A stretch of DNA of 64,000 bases from an uncultured Candidatus Melainabacteria bacterium (GTDB lineage Bacteria; Cyanobacteriota; Vampirovibrionia; Gastranaerophilales; Gastranaerophilaceae), in NCBI GenBank assembly GCA_934757155.1, contig CAKVLI010000001.1, positions 186,001 through 250,000 of the forward strand. Reading direction: 5' to 3'. This document shows positions 53,419-61,940 of this stretch, piece after piece; position 1 is the first letter of the stretch, and every line of letters starts with the position of its first letter. The notes under the pieces are model-generated. The model searched no databases, was not told the DNA's origin, and saw only the letters and a list, made by a program, of their open reading frames with translations. The position numbers were made by a program, and so were the translations under genes.

Positions 53419-53451
53419 AAAAGGGGTTTGATTATTCAAACCTCTTTTTTT
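53419..53451 (+). terminator. Terminator of rpsL-rpsG
   Basis: AGGGGTTTGA pairs with TCAAACCTCT (one G-T pair), loop TTAT, then T7. Confidence 0.9.
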
Positions 53452-53456
53452 ATGTT

Positions 53457-53660
53457 TTAAGAAACCAAACTATCAAACTTTTCCGCAATATCATGCTGAT
53501 TTTTTAGCAGCACCTCCACCAAAGAAATCAACGGAACAGTCGCATCCACACTATCATAGCTAAACTCACAATACTTTTTCGCAATCTCAAGCAAATCAAT
53601 ATTAGAGTTTATCTTTTCCTCAAGATAACTGATACTATTTTCATCTTCAATCATTTTCAT
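53457..53660 (-). CDS. Small acidic helical protein, predicted leaderless
   Basis: 67 residues (or 65 from the next ATG), MKMIEDENSISYLEEKINSNI then DLLEIAKKYCEFSYDSVDA. It is predicted all-helical and acidic and is not recognised. It could be an antitoxin-like or regulatory protein, but no partner gene is adjacent. The promoter's -10 box ends eight bases before the ATG, and there is no Shine-Dalgarno. Confidence 0.55.
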   Translation of the reverse strand: MKMIEDENSISYLEEKINSNIDLLEIAKKYCEFSYDSVDATVPLISLVEVLLKNQHDIAEKFDSLVS

Positions 53661-53668
53661 ACGAAAAT

Positions 53669-53697
53669 AGTATACAAAAAACTTTTTGCATTGTCAA
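53669..53697 (-). promoter_or_regulatory. Near-perfect sigma70 promoter, predicted leaderless
   Basis: On the minus strand TTGACA (53697-53692), 17-base spacer, TATACT (53674-53669), then eight bases to the ATG at 53660. Confidence 0.75.
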
Positions 53698-53727
53698 TAT
53701 TATTTTGGAAAATATATTAAATTTTAA

Positions 53728-54615
53728 TTAATATAAAATATTTGTAAATCCGGTTACAATCAAGGACATAGAATATTTATCAGCCTGATCAATAACATCT
53801 TTTTGTGCAAACGGGACAATAATTAAACCAATTCTACCTTGAGACGCTACATTCACATCATGAACCGTTATTGGCATGTCTGAAGCCAAAACAGCATCTT
53901 TCGACATATCGCAAGAATAATCAAGCGCGAATTCAACAGATGCTGCCTGTAAACCTTGCGCAATCGCAGTTGTTTTCAAATCTTTTGCAACGACCAAAGA
54001 CTGAGAATTATTGTGCTTAGCCACCTTCCACGCAAAAATTGCATCCTCAATCTGTTCAACAGTCGGTTTTTGCTTTGACATAATCTTAAAAGTTTCTTTA
54101 TCCAACTCGCTCACATTCGGAGTCTGAGTCAAAGTTCCCAACGGTGTGACCTTCACATCGTTTGAAAGATATTTTTTGTAATCCTTCAACGGAGTTTTTA
54201 CTGTAACATAGCGAACACTTCTTGCGTCCAAAACTTCAAGTGCATTTTGAGTAAATGCTGGAGCAACAATTATATTAGAATCTTTCAAAAATCTTGCAAT
54301 TTCGCTATCAACTTCCGCTGACACAACCACAACAGAACTCATAAAATCAATAGGATTTGAATCCATAACTTTTTGAACCGCACTAGGAAGCTCAGGCGCT
54401 AACGCAACTGCACAAATGCCCGTACCACGGATTGTGCAAGCAGCTTTGACATCATAAAATTCGCTCATAACATCAAGCCCTTTTGCAACCGCAAGCATCT
54501 CTGTATAAGTCATATTGGCGCTTATTTCATAATCTATAATTTTATCATTAGCTTCAATCTCTGCTGTTTGGAATGCATTTTCACCACAGCTCAATTTTAA
54601 TTCATCTATCTTCAT
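53728..54615 (-). CDS. Stand-alone AICAR transformylase-like (PurH C-domain) protein, likely catalytically degenerate
   Basis: 295 residues aligning end to end with the AICARFT half of PurH. KLSCGENAFQTAEI stands where PurH has LRYGENPHQKA, then DYEISANMTYTEMLAVAKGLDVMSEF. The PurH VKHTNPCG is CTIRGTGICA, so the catalytic Lys-His pair is lost (RG). VIVAPAF becomes IIVAPAF, and FAWKVAKHNNSQSLVVAKD matches FAWRVVKHVKSNAIV. The end SMSLIVTGFTNILY matches GIAMVFTG. The IMP cyclohydrolase domain is absent. It is upstream in no purine operon; it follows the PBP gene by 12 bases. It may be a folate or nucleotide sensor. Confidence 0.7.
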   Translation of the reverse strand: MKIDELKLSCGENAFQTAEIEANDKIIDYEISANMTYTEMLAVAKGLDVMSEFYDVKAACTIRGTGICAVALAPELPSAVQKVMDSNPIDFMSSVVVVSAEVDSEIARFLKDSNIIVAPAFTQNALEVLDARSVRYVTVKTPLKDYKKYLSNDVKVTPLGTLTQTPNVSELDKETFKIMSKQKPTVEQIEDAIFAWKVAKHNNSQSLVVAKDLKTTAIAQGLQAASVEFALDYSCDMSKDAVLASDMPITVHDVNVASQGRIGLIIVPFAQKDVIDQADKYSMSLIVTGFTNILY

Positions 54616-54627
54616 TTTTTCTCCACT

Positions 54628-56775
54628 CTATTGTCCTACAGGCGCACTGCTCATCGGTATCGGAGCGAACTGGTCAACAGGAGTTCTCTCCTCTTTTACC
54701 TCAACAGTTTTAACCGGCTCTTTCTTTTTAACCGAAACTAAATCAGTCGGTTTAACAGTATCCGGTTTAACTACAGGAGTAGTCGTAACCTGATTATTAG
54801 CTTTTTCCGCTTCTTTTGCTTCTTTAGCCTCTTTTTCTTCAAGAGCTTTCTTAGCTTCACTCTGCGGAATTACAGAAACTCCAGGAGCCTTAAACGGATT
54901 CAAAACAACCTCCGGATATTCAAAATCAGAGTTTCCGTAAGGTTGAGTTGCAACAAGCATTACATCTCGCCAAATTTTTGCCGGAACAGTACCACCTGTG
55001 AGTTCGCCCATTCTAGAGTTGTCATCATTACCGACCCAAACACCGGTCACTACATCAGGTGTAAACCCGATAAAGTAAGCGTCTTTGCAGTCATCCGTTG
55101 TACCTGTTTTACCGGCAGCAGGTTTTCCGATATTAGCTGCGCGGCCTGTACCGTTTGTAATAACGGTTTTCATAATCGCTGTCATTGTAGCTGCCGTATT
55201 TATATTCAAAACTTTACTTGTTTTAGCTTTTTTAGCCTCATAAAGAACTGTTCCTCTTGAAGACTCAACTCTTTCGATTGCATAAGGCTCAACCTTGAAC
55301 CCACCGTTTGCAAAGATACCATAAGCCCTTGTCATTTCAAAAAGTTTAACACTGTTTGAACCAAGAGAAATCGTGTAATCATAAGGAATAGGAGTTGTAA
55401 TTCCCATTACTCTTGCAAGCTGGATTACAGGTCTAACACCGATTGCATCCATCAATCTTGCCGTACAAACATTTGATGAAACCATCAAAGCTGTGTACAA
55501 AGGAATCGGGCCTCTATATTTGTTACCGTAGTTTTTCGGAGTCCAGTTTCCGGCTCTAAACGGCAAGTCGTCAATCATATCGTTCGGAGAATATCCTTTT
55601 TCAATCGCTGCCGTATAAATAAACGGTTTAAACGCAGAACCTGAGGGTCTTAAAGACTGAGTTACACGGTCATACTGGCTCTTTGAGTAATCTTTACCGC
55701 CGGCGTAAACAAGAATTCTACCGTCAATCGGGCTAAATGAGAACACAGCCGCCTGACTCTTATCTCCTCTAAGTCCCCAAGCGTTTAAATTGCTAATAAT
55801 CGCTTCATTTGCTTTAACCTGAGCGTTATAATTCAAAGTTGTAATAACTTTATAACCGCCGTTCACAATCTCTTCTTCCGTAAATCCGAGTTTGTGAAGT
55901 TCTTTAGTTACATAATCACAGAAATACGGCGCCTTGTTTGTAGCATACATCATAGGCATGTTAGAAAGTTTAATCGGTTCTTCTTTTGCCTTTTCGTAAG
56001 TTGCTTTGTCAATGTATTTCATTTTATACATTCTCAAAAGCACCTGATTACGACGTTTTTTAGCCAAATCCATGCTGTGATATGGTGAATAAACTGAAGG
56101 AGCTTGCGGCAAACCTGCAATTAATGCCATTTCTGATAATGTCAACTGATTAAGATTCTTGTTAAAATATATTCTTGCTGCACCCTTAACACCATAAGCA
56201 CCTGAACCTAAATATACGTTGTTCAAGTACATTTCAAGGATTTTGTCTTTAGAAATTGTCTTTTCTATCTGAGCTGCAACCTGCAATTCTTTTATTTTTC
56301 TCGTAAATGTTTTTTCATTAGACAAGAATAGAATTCTTGATAACTGCTGAGTAATTGTACTTGCACCCTGAACAACATGTCCTGCCAAAACGTTCGCCAC
56401 CATTGAACGTGCAAGACCCAACATATCATACCCCGGGTGGTTGTAGAAATTCTTGTCTTCTGTCGCGATAAGCGCTTTTACTAACTGCTCAGGAACTTCT
56501 TTCAGTTCAACATTTGAATAAGCATACGCGGCAAAAGTCTTAATAACTTCACCGTCACTTGCACAGAAAGTCGTTACAATATTAGGTTTGAGTGTGTTTA
56601 AATTTTTTATAGGAGGAAGCGAAATTAAATAAAGCTTCAATGCAATCATGCCGGCAAGCACGACACCAATTACCATTACCAAAAGTGTTGTAAACAGCTT
56701 AAGCATCGGATTATCAAAAGTTACCCTGCCTGAGCGTCTTCTCCCGCTGCTGTTCGGTATTTTATACGGTTTCAT
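54628..56775 (-). CDS. Class A penicillin-binding protein (PBP1A type)
   Basis: 715 residues. A cytoplasmic basic tail and one membrane helix (about 28-52) precede the GT51 domain (about 75-250: ALIATEDKNFYNHPGYD with catalytic Glu, GASTITQQLSRILFL). The transpeptidase domain has the SxxK serine in RPSGSAFKPF, SSNVCT, and KTGTTDD. A Lys/Glu/Pro linker ends it. It polymerises and cross-links peptidoglycan. It shares the operon with the AICARFT-like gene. Confidence 0.93.
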   Translation of the reverse strand: MKPYKIPNSSGRRRSGRVTFDNPMLKLFTTLLVMVIGVVLAGMIALKLYLISLPPIKNLNTLKPNIVTTFCASDGEVIKTFAAYAYSNVELKEVPEQLVKALIATEDKNFYNHPGYDMLGLARSMVANVLAGHVVQGASTITQQLSRILFLSNEKTFTRKIKELQVAAQIEKTISKDKILEMYLNNVYLGSGAYGVKGAARIYFNKNLNQLTLSEMALIAGLPQAPSVYSPYHSMDLAKKRRNQVLLRMYKMKYIDKATYEKAKEEPIKLSNMPMMYATNKAPYFCDYVTKELHKLGFTEEEIVNGGYKVITTLNYNAQVKANEAIISNLNAWGLRGDKSQAAVFSFSPIDGRILVYAGGKDYSKSQYDRVTQSLRPSGSAFKPFIYTAAIEKGYSPNDMIDDLPFRAGNWTPKNYGNKYRGPIPLYTALMVSSNVCTARLMDAIGVRPVIQLARVMGITTPIPYDYTISLGSNSVKLFEMTRAYGIFANGGFKVEPYAIERVESSRGTVLYEAKKAKTSKVLNINTAATMTAIMKTVITNGTGRAANIGKPAAGKTGTTDDCKDAYFIGFTPDVVTGVWVGNDDNSRMGELTGGTVPAKIWRDVMLVATQPYGNSDFEYPEVVLNPFKAPGVSVIPQSEAKKALEEKEAKEAKEAEKANNQVTTTPVVKPDTVKPTDLVSVKKKEPVKTVEVKEERTPVDQFAPIPMSSAPVGQ

Positions 56776-56898
56776 AAATCCCCCTTAACATATCGGACAA
56801 TATCACAAACCCTTTATGTTGTTTTTTTATTTCAAAACCGCTACTATATAAGTAGCTTATATCATTTTAGCAAAGAAAAACTCTATAGGATAGTTTAT

Positions 56899-57306
56899 TT
56901 GAATATGTTAAGTTTTTTGACAACAATTAAGAACGAATTTTTATCATATTTTGTACCCGAAAAAATGGAATACAAAATCACGGGTAAATGCCTGAAATGC
57001 GGAAAATGCTGTCGTTATATGTACAGTTTCGACACCTACACAACCACAGATTTCAAAATCATGCAGTTTCTTTTTCCGTCTTATAGAAGATTTTATATCC
57101 GCGGAAAAGACGAAGAAGGAAATCTGATTTTTGCATGCAAAGATGTAACTAAAGACGGACTCTGTTCAGTTTATGACAAACGTCCGAGAATGTGTAGAAA
57201 ATACCCGCTCCCGAAAATAGGTTACCCGGGGAAACTCCACAAAGGCTGCGGTTACACGGTGGAAGATAAAAGTTTTAAAACATATTTAAAGAAGAAAGAG
57301 GATTAG
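56899..57306 (+). CDS. YkgJ-family cysteine-cluster protein
   Basis: 135 residues. The cysteines CLKCGKCCRYMY (about 32-40), FACKD, GLCSVYDKRPRMCRKYPL and KGCGYTV follow the YkgJ pattern, a putative zinc/iron-chelating fold. The stop is immediately followed by the ATG of the FkbH gene (57304-57307), so they are co-translated. The role may be metal-linked modification or protein maturation with its partner. Confidence 0.85.
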   Translation: MNMLSFLTTIKNEFLSYFVPEKMEYKITGKCLKCGKCCRYMYSFDTYTTTDFKIMQFLFPSYRRFYIRGKDEEGNLIFACKDVTKDGLCSVYDKRPRMCRKYPLPKIGYPGKLHKGCGYTVEDKSFKTYLKKKED

Positions 57307-59019
57307 ATGGGGAGTTTTGTAAACCTTAATAATATCAAACTCATAGTTTGGGATTTGGACGACACATTTTGGGCAGGAAATCTTGAAGAAGGAACAATAC
57401 TGCTTAAACCGGAAGTCATTGATTTTATTAACAAAAGCGTTAATCGCGGAATTATGCACTCAATTTGTTCAAAAAACGATTTTGAAAAAGTCAGAAATAC
57501 TTTTCATAACCTTAACCTTGACGAAATCTGGGATTGCTTTCTTTTCCCATCCATAAGTTGGGATGCAAAAGGCGCAAGAATAAAAGAAATCCTTGAGCTT
57601 GCTAACCTGAGAGCCGAAAACACTCTTTTTATTGACGACAACGTCATCAACCTTAATGAAGCAAAATTCTATCTACCCAAAATAACCACGGTTGAAGCTT
57701 CTGAAATTCCGGATGTGATAAAAAATCTTTATTTTGTAAACTCTTTCGACCCCGAAAGGACAAGGCTGCAAAACTACAAACTGCTTGAAAAAAAAGTTAT
57801 TGCAAAATCCTTGGGGAATTTTAATAATGAAGAGTTTCTAAGAAAAAGCCATATAAAAATTTCCATAAAAGATTTGACCGAAGAGAAAACCCCGCGCATA
57901 AAAGAACTCATAAAACGCACTCATCAACTTAATTACACAAAATCGCAAGATGAAATTAACCCTGAATATGAGAACAAATATATTATTGTTCAGGATGATT
58001 TTGGAAACTATGGAATTTGCGGATTTTATTCTCTGAACAAAGGAAAAATCGAACACCTCCTCTTTTCTTGCAGAATCCTCGGAATGGGAATTGAGCAATA
58101 TATTTATAACAAACTCGGATGCCCTGATTTTGAAATAAAAGGTTCTGTTACAACACCTTTGGAGAAAAATAAACCTGTAGACTGGATTGAAGAGGCGGAC
58201 TTGCAAGAAACTTTACCAAAGAAAAAAAAGAGCGAAATAAATGTGCTTTTCAAAGGACCTTGCGACCTTCTTTCCGCAACAGATTATATTGATGCCGATT
58301 GCAATATTGATACGGAATTTCCGTACTACAACGAAAAATTCCAGTATATTCTTGAACACACGCACATCTCATACATCGTTCAAGCGCATAAGGAATCTCA
58401 AGATACCCTCAGAAGAATTTCGCAGACCTTCCCGTTCCCACCACTTGAAAATTTTAAAACTGAGTTTTTCAACCCAAAATATAATGTAATATTTTTAAGC
58501 CTACTGACCACTATGCACAGCGGATTATACATCAATAAAACTGATGGAACATATATAGTTTTCGGCTATGCGAACCGAGATATTACGAATCCTGACAATT
58601 GGGAAAAAACTGTTGCTAATATTCCGGAAGCATACCGTGCTGCAAATATTCAGGCACTTAGAGATTTCAGCCTAAAATATCGTTTCGCGGGCGAAGTTCC
58701 GACTGAAGAGATTTTAAAGAATTTGGAATACATAAAAGAAAACCTCGACTCTAAAACGAAACTCGCACTCATTTTGGGAAGTGAAAAAGAATGCTCCAAA
58801 ACGCTTGACGGGTACGAAGGTCTGACGCAAAGACACGCGAAGATTAATCGTGAAGTAGAAAAATTCGCCCAAAGTCACGGAATAGAGGTTATTAACCTGA
58901 CAGATTTCATCGACTCAGACGATGATTACACCACCTGCATAAACCATTTTGAGCGCAAAGTTTACCTGAAACTCGGAACAAGATGCTCACAGTGTTTTAG
59001 TGATCAGGTGAACAAGTGA
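57307..59019 (+). CDS. FkbH-like HAD-superfamily protein with C-terminal SGNH-like region
   Basis: 570 residues. The HAD core VWDLDDTFWAGNLEEG has the DxDxT nucleophile, with ICSKND and LFIDDN as further HAD motifs (about 15-120). An acetyltransferase-like middle follows (YGICGFYSL, LLFSCRILGMGIEQ), and the C-terminal part (NVIFLSLL, ..VINLTDFID) looks SGNH/GDSL-like. FkbH proteins load glyceryl units or modify acyl/sugar substrates. The last residues, FSDQVNK, are encoded by a dispersed repeat track. Confidence 0.8.
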   Translation: MGSFVNLNNIKLIVWDLDDTFWAGNLEEGTILLKPEVIDFINKSVNRGIMHSICSKNDFEKVRNTFHNLNLDEIWDCFLFPSISWDAKGARIKEILELANLRAENTLFIDDNVINLNEAKFYLPKITTVEASEIPDVIKNLYFVNSFDPERTRLQNYKLLEKKVIAKSLGNFNNEEFLRKSHIKISIKDLTEEKTPRIKELIKRTHQLNYTKSQDEINPEYENKYIIVQDDFGNYGICGFYSLNKGKIEHLLFSCRILGMGIEQYIYNKLGCPDFEIKGSVTTPLEKNKPVDWIEEADLQETLPKKKKSEINVLFKGPCDLLSATDYIDADCNIDTEFPYYNEKFQYILEHTHISYIVQAHKESQDTLRRISQTFPFPPLENFKTEFFNPKYNVIFLSLLTTMHSGLYINKTDGTYIVFGYANRDITNPDNWEKTVANIPEAYRAANIQALRDFSLKYRFAGEVPTEEILKNLEYIKENLDSKTKLALILGSEKECSKTLDGYEGLTQRHAKINREVEKFAQSHGIEVINLTDFIDSDDDYTTCINHFERKVYLKLGTRCSQCFSDQVNK

Positions 59020-59560
59020 ACAAGAAATTTACTCCCGGCATCCTGAGCGAAGCGAAGGATCGCAAGAGCTGGTAGTCACACGCAAAGTGCCACGTCATTG
59101 TGAGCGGAAGCGAAGCAATCCAGAGGGTAATTGTAACAACTAAACCCTCATCCTAGCCTTCTCCCTAGGAGAAGGAACATGAAGTTTCCCCTCTCTTAGC
59201 AGGAGAGAGATTAAGGGTGAGGTGTCAACATGTCTTTTACCCTGCGATTCTTCGACTGAAACCTCAAAATGACTAAAACCCTTAACATTGAAAAGCTCCG
59301 CCTTTGGTGGTTCAAATCTATTTCATCAAAAACCACACCCACAACCCCTGTCTTGGATTATTCGGGCTCTCGCCGGAGTTTTTATATTCGACTTTCAAAT
59401 CTGTTGTTCTTATACCAGTCCGGTATATTTGCCCCCGTCCGGCTCGACCTTACGGGCTAGGCTTTGCCGTCGCCCTACCGAAAATCCGCCTCCCTCAAGG
59501 GGCGGGAAGTTTTTAACCTATCAACCCAATACATTTACACCACAAAAAATACTCCCCGAA
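58990..59560. repeat. Dispersed repeat cluster, copy D
   Basis: About 570 bases of mosaic repeats: GTGATCAGGTGAACAAGTGAACAAG, CATCCTGAGCGAAGCGAAGGATCGC, TCATTGTGAGCGGAAGCGAAGCAATCC, a CCTCTCTTAGCAGGAGAGAG block, AAGCTCCGCCTTTGGTGGTTCAAATCT (a tRNA T-arm-like piece also near 61849), a fragment of the 248-bp unit of 30022 in inverse orientation (59460-59490) and CAACCCAATACATTTAC. ORFs inside are spurious. 59561-59686 holds nothing recognisable. Confidence 0.75.
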
Positions 59561-59686
59561 AAGTGTCAGAATCGAGCTTTTTGCATAGACCTGTATTCAG
59601 CTATTATCAACACTCCTATGGATTTTTTCTATAAATTGCAAGGCTTTAAAGAATTTGCATAGAAAAATTTTTACAAAATGTTTGTC

Positions 59687-59715
59687 TTGACAATTTGTTA
59701 GGCATGCCTTACAAT
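59687..59715 (+). promoter_or_regulatory. dtxR-type gene promoter with palindromic operator
   Basis: TTGACA 59687-59692, 17-base spacer, TACAAT 59710-59715. The spacer contains AGGCATGCCT (59700-59709), a perfect 10-bp palindrome inside TTAGGCATGCCTTA, which resembles DtxR/IdeR-type boxes (TTAGG...CCTAA). Autorepression is likely. Confidence 0.7.
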
Positions 59716-59737
59716 CATGTCATAAGGAGAAATTATT

Positions 59738-59758
59738 ATGGTAAATTATGGCAGATAA
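59738..59758 (+). CDS. Six-codon leader ORF overlapping the dtxR-type start
   Basis: ATG at 59738 sits nine bases after AAGGAG and encodes MVNYGR then TAA. The regulator's own ATG (59748) lies inside it in another frame, 19 bases from the Shine-Dalgarno. Translation of the regulator may depend on coupling through this mini-ORF. Confidence 0.4.
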   Translation: MVNYGR

Positions 59759-60233
59759 AAATTTAACGGCAGGGCTTGAAGATTACTTAGAAACAATCTT
59801 CATTGCACAAAATGAAAATAAAACAGTAAAAGGCATAGATGTAGCACGCATGCTCAATATTTCCCGAGCATCAGTGTCGGAAGCCCTGTCTAAACTTGTC
59901 TCAAAGGGACTTATAACTTATGAGAGTTATGGAACGATTTCGTTCACTCCTACAGGACATACAGAAGCAGAAAAAGTATATAATACACACAATACGTTAA
60001 AGTCATTTTTTCAAACAGTTCTCAATATAAGTCCCGAAGAAGCAAGTGAAAATGCCTGTAAAATCGAACACATTATATCTAAAAATGTGTTAGCCGAAAT
60101 AAAAGATTTTACTGATTATTGTAATAACAATCCTGAGATTATAAATGAATACAGGCAAAGGAGAGACAATGGCAAAAATCTCAGCGATAGGAAAATATCT
60201 GGATCAACCCCTTCTGATATCAAAACTGAATAA
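59748..60233 (+). CDS. DtxR/MntR-family metal-dependent repressor
   Basis: 161 residues. The N-terminal winged helix GLEDYLETIFIAQNENKTVKGIDVARMLNISRASVSEALSKL is the DtxR signature, and the dimer/metal domain (NTLKSFFQTVLNISPEEASENACKIEHIIS, with His/Glu/Cys ligands) follows. No SH3-like third domain. The C-terminal 20 residues overlap the next gene by 65 bases and look like read-through. It should sense Mn or Fe and act on the palindrome in its own promoter. It is the first gene of a small island before tRNA-Gln. Confidence 0.85.
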   Translation: MADKNLTAGLEDYLETIFIAQNENKTVKGIDVARMLNISRASVSEALSKLVSKGLITYESYGTISFTPTGHTEAEKVYNTHNTLKSFFQTVLNISPEEASENACKIEHIISKNVLAEIKDFTDYCNNNPEIINEYRQRRDNGKNLSDRKISGSTPSDIKTE

Positions 60234-61125
60234 AAGTGTACCTTATATATTATCAGGTTTTGCCGGAGGATATTTAATTAATGACGTTCATAAAACCCCA
60301 AAAGAAGAAAGAAGAAAAGAAGGATTAAAAACCGCAATTACACTTTTTGGTACAGTTTTATCGGCAATTGCAGCACCTAAAATTGCATCTAAATTGACTA
60401 AAAGAAATCCGTTTCCAAGCACTTGTGAAGTAATAAACAGGAATAAGGAACTTGTTAATAATTTTATCTCTGAAAATCCTAATACTAAAATCAAAGGTAT
60501 TTTAGAAAAATCAAAGAATAAAGTTTTATCATTATGCGAGGTTTCAAGGTTGTTTGAGAAGCATAAAGAGTTTGCGAACAAGTTAATTCCACCGCCTGAA
60601 AATATACAAGCAAAAGATATATTTAAAGAAATAGGTTATCTATCAATCTTTGGTGCAATCCCTGTTGCCGGAGGAATTACTGGTGGGATAATTGCAGATA
60701 AAGTTACGGACAAAGGCTGGAAAGAAAAAGTACCTGACAAGATTAATGAAGGTATTTATCAATATTTAGCAAATATATTTTTATGTAATATCGGTGCAGG
60801 TACAGCACTGGGTATTCTCGAAAAAATGAATATTAAATCAAAAGCAGCAAGATGTATAGGTATGATTGCAGGAATCATTACAACAGGAGTAATTGGCGGA
60901 AGTGCAATTGCTAACTTTATAGGAAAAAAGATAGTTAATCCAATAATTCTAAAAAAAGATGAAAAAGAAAAACGAACACCTGAGTTATTGGATTTATCCC
61001 TTCATACTGATGACATTGCAACTGTATCGCTGCTATCAGGGCTAAAATGGATAGAACCAGCATTACCGATTTTGTATTCAATTTCAGGTTACCGAGCAGG
61101 AATAGGTTACAGGAACAATTCTTGA
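60169..61125 (+). CDS. Unknown membrane protein in the DtxR operon
   Basis: 318 residues from ATG 60169, which has AAAGGAG eight bases upstream. Several Gly/Ala/Ile-rich hydrophobic segments are at about 22-38, 55-72, 155-180, 205-222 and 232-256 (e.g. IFGAIPVAGGITGGIIADK). No known transporter motif. Being co-transcribed with a metal-responsive repressor suggests a metal-related membrane role, though it also resembles lineage-type membrane proteins of unknown role. Confidence 0.6.
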   Translation: MAKISAIGKYLDQPLLISKLNKSVPYILSGFAGGYLINDVHKTPKEERRKEGLKTAITLFGTVLSAIAAPKIASKLTKRNPFPSTCEVINRNKELVNNFISENPNTKIKGILEKSKNKVLSLCEVSRLFEKHKEFANKLIPPPENIQAKDIFKEIGYLSIFGAIPVAGGITGGIIADKVTDKGWKEKVPDKINEGIYQYLANIFLCNIGAGTALGILEKMNIKSKAARCIGMIAGIITTGVIGGSAIANFIGKKIVNPIILKKDEKEKRTPELLDLSLHTDDIATVSLLSGLKWIEPALPILYSISGYRAGIGYRNNS

Positions 61126-61194
61126 TTTTGTCAATACATAATCAAGAATTTAGAATATTCTTTTTGTTTGAAATGTTGTAGTTCAAATTGGGGT

Positions 61195-61780
61195 GGTAAG
61201 CGTGAACAGGCAGGAAGAAAAAACCTGCCTTAAAAAAGTGCCATTTAATAGAAGAATTAAGGCAAATAATTCAAGCATTAGAAAAGATAAGAATTGATGA
61301 AAAAAAAAAGAGTGGATTAAGTTAATTCTTGCAGAAAGTTTTAAAGATGAACAAAAATATACGAAAGAACGTCTGAGTAGTTTGAATGCCCAGAAAAATC
61401 AACTCCGTAATAGAATTGAACAATTATATCTCGATAAAATCGATGGCAAAATAAGTGAAGAATTTTGGTTAAGTAAGCACACAGAATAGTCTGATTCTCT
61501 GATTAATATTCAAAACAACATAACTGCATATGAAAAAACTAATATAAATTATTTGGATATGTCTGGTGAATTTCTTAAAATATGTTCAGAAATGACAAAA
61601 CTCTATAAATTCGGCACAGTTGAAGAAAAACAAAAATTGATAAATTACGCACTTCAGAACTTTTTAGTGGAAGGCGAAACTCTGCACTATGAGTACAAAA
61701 CACCATTCAATTTCTTCGCTTTGGGATTAAATCGTAATAAAATACTCCCGGAAATGGATTTTCTTACTCGGCGGCGTTAA
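61195..61780 (+). pseudogene. Large serine recombinase, C-terminal remnant (frameshift and internal stop)
   Basis: Pieces read LIEELRQIIQALEKIRIDE, frameshift in an A10 run (61300-61309), KEWIKLILAESFKDEQ, LNAQKNQLRNRIEQLYLDKIDGKISEEFW, an in-frame TAG at about 61487, then EEKQKLINYALQNFLVEG and TPFNFFAL. This is the coiled-coil/C-terminal region of transposon or integrase-type serine recombinases; the catalytic domain is gone. The frame runs into a duplicate of the tRNA-Gln 3' end, its likely target. Confidence 0.75.
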
Positions 61781-61870
61781 ACGAGTCTGCGTGTTTTGCG
61801 CCAGCGCAAAAACACTCCGCTCTCTGCCGCCTCGCGCTCGAACACTGAAAGGCTCTGCCTTTGGTGGTTC
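61739..61870 (-). repeat. tRNA-Gln 3'-end duplicate carrying a T-loop insert
   Basis: 61739-61760 repeats the last 20 or so bases of tRNA-Gln. A 76-bp insert (61761-61836) follows, placed in the T-loop exactly as in the tRNA-Lys array, and then CTCGAACACTG. Inside is the hairpin GTGTTTTGCGCC...GCGCAAAAACAC. The right side has AAAGGCTCTGCCTTT plus GGTGGTTCGAATC. Confidence 0.75.
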
Positions 61871-61899
61871 GAATCTTAGCCAGAAAATCAAGTCAAAAC

Positions 61900-61925
61900 A
61901 AAAGCGAGGATAGACCTCGCTTTTA
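61900..61925 (-). terminator. tRNA-Gln terminator
   Basis: AAAAGCGAGG/CCTCGCTTTT perfect stem with 5-base loop, extended outward by GTCAAAA/TTTTGAC. Confidence 0.85.
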
Positions 61926-61940
61926 TTTTGACAAAAAATA

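Noticed and set aside
59269..59662. Overlapping plus-strand ORFs in the spacer before the dtxR-type gene
   Set aside because: Composed of dispersed repeat pieces, no start signals.
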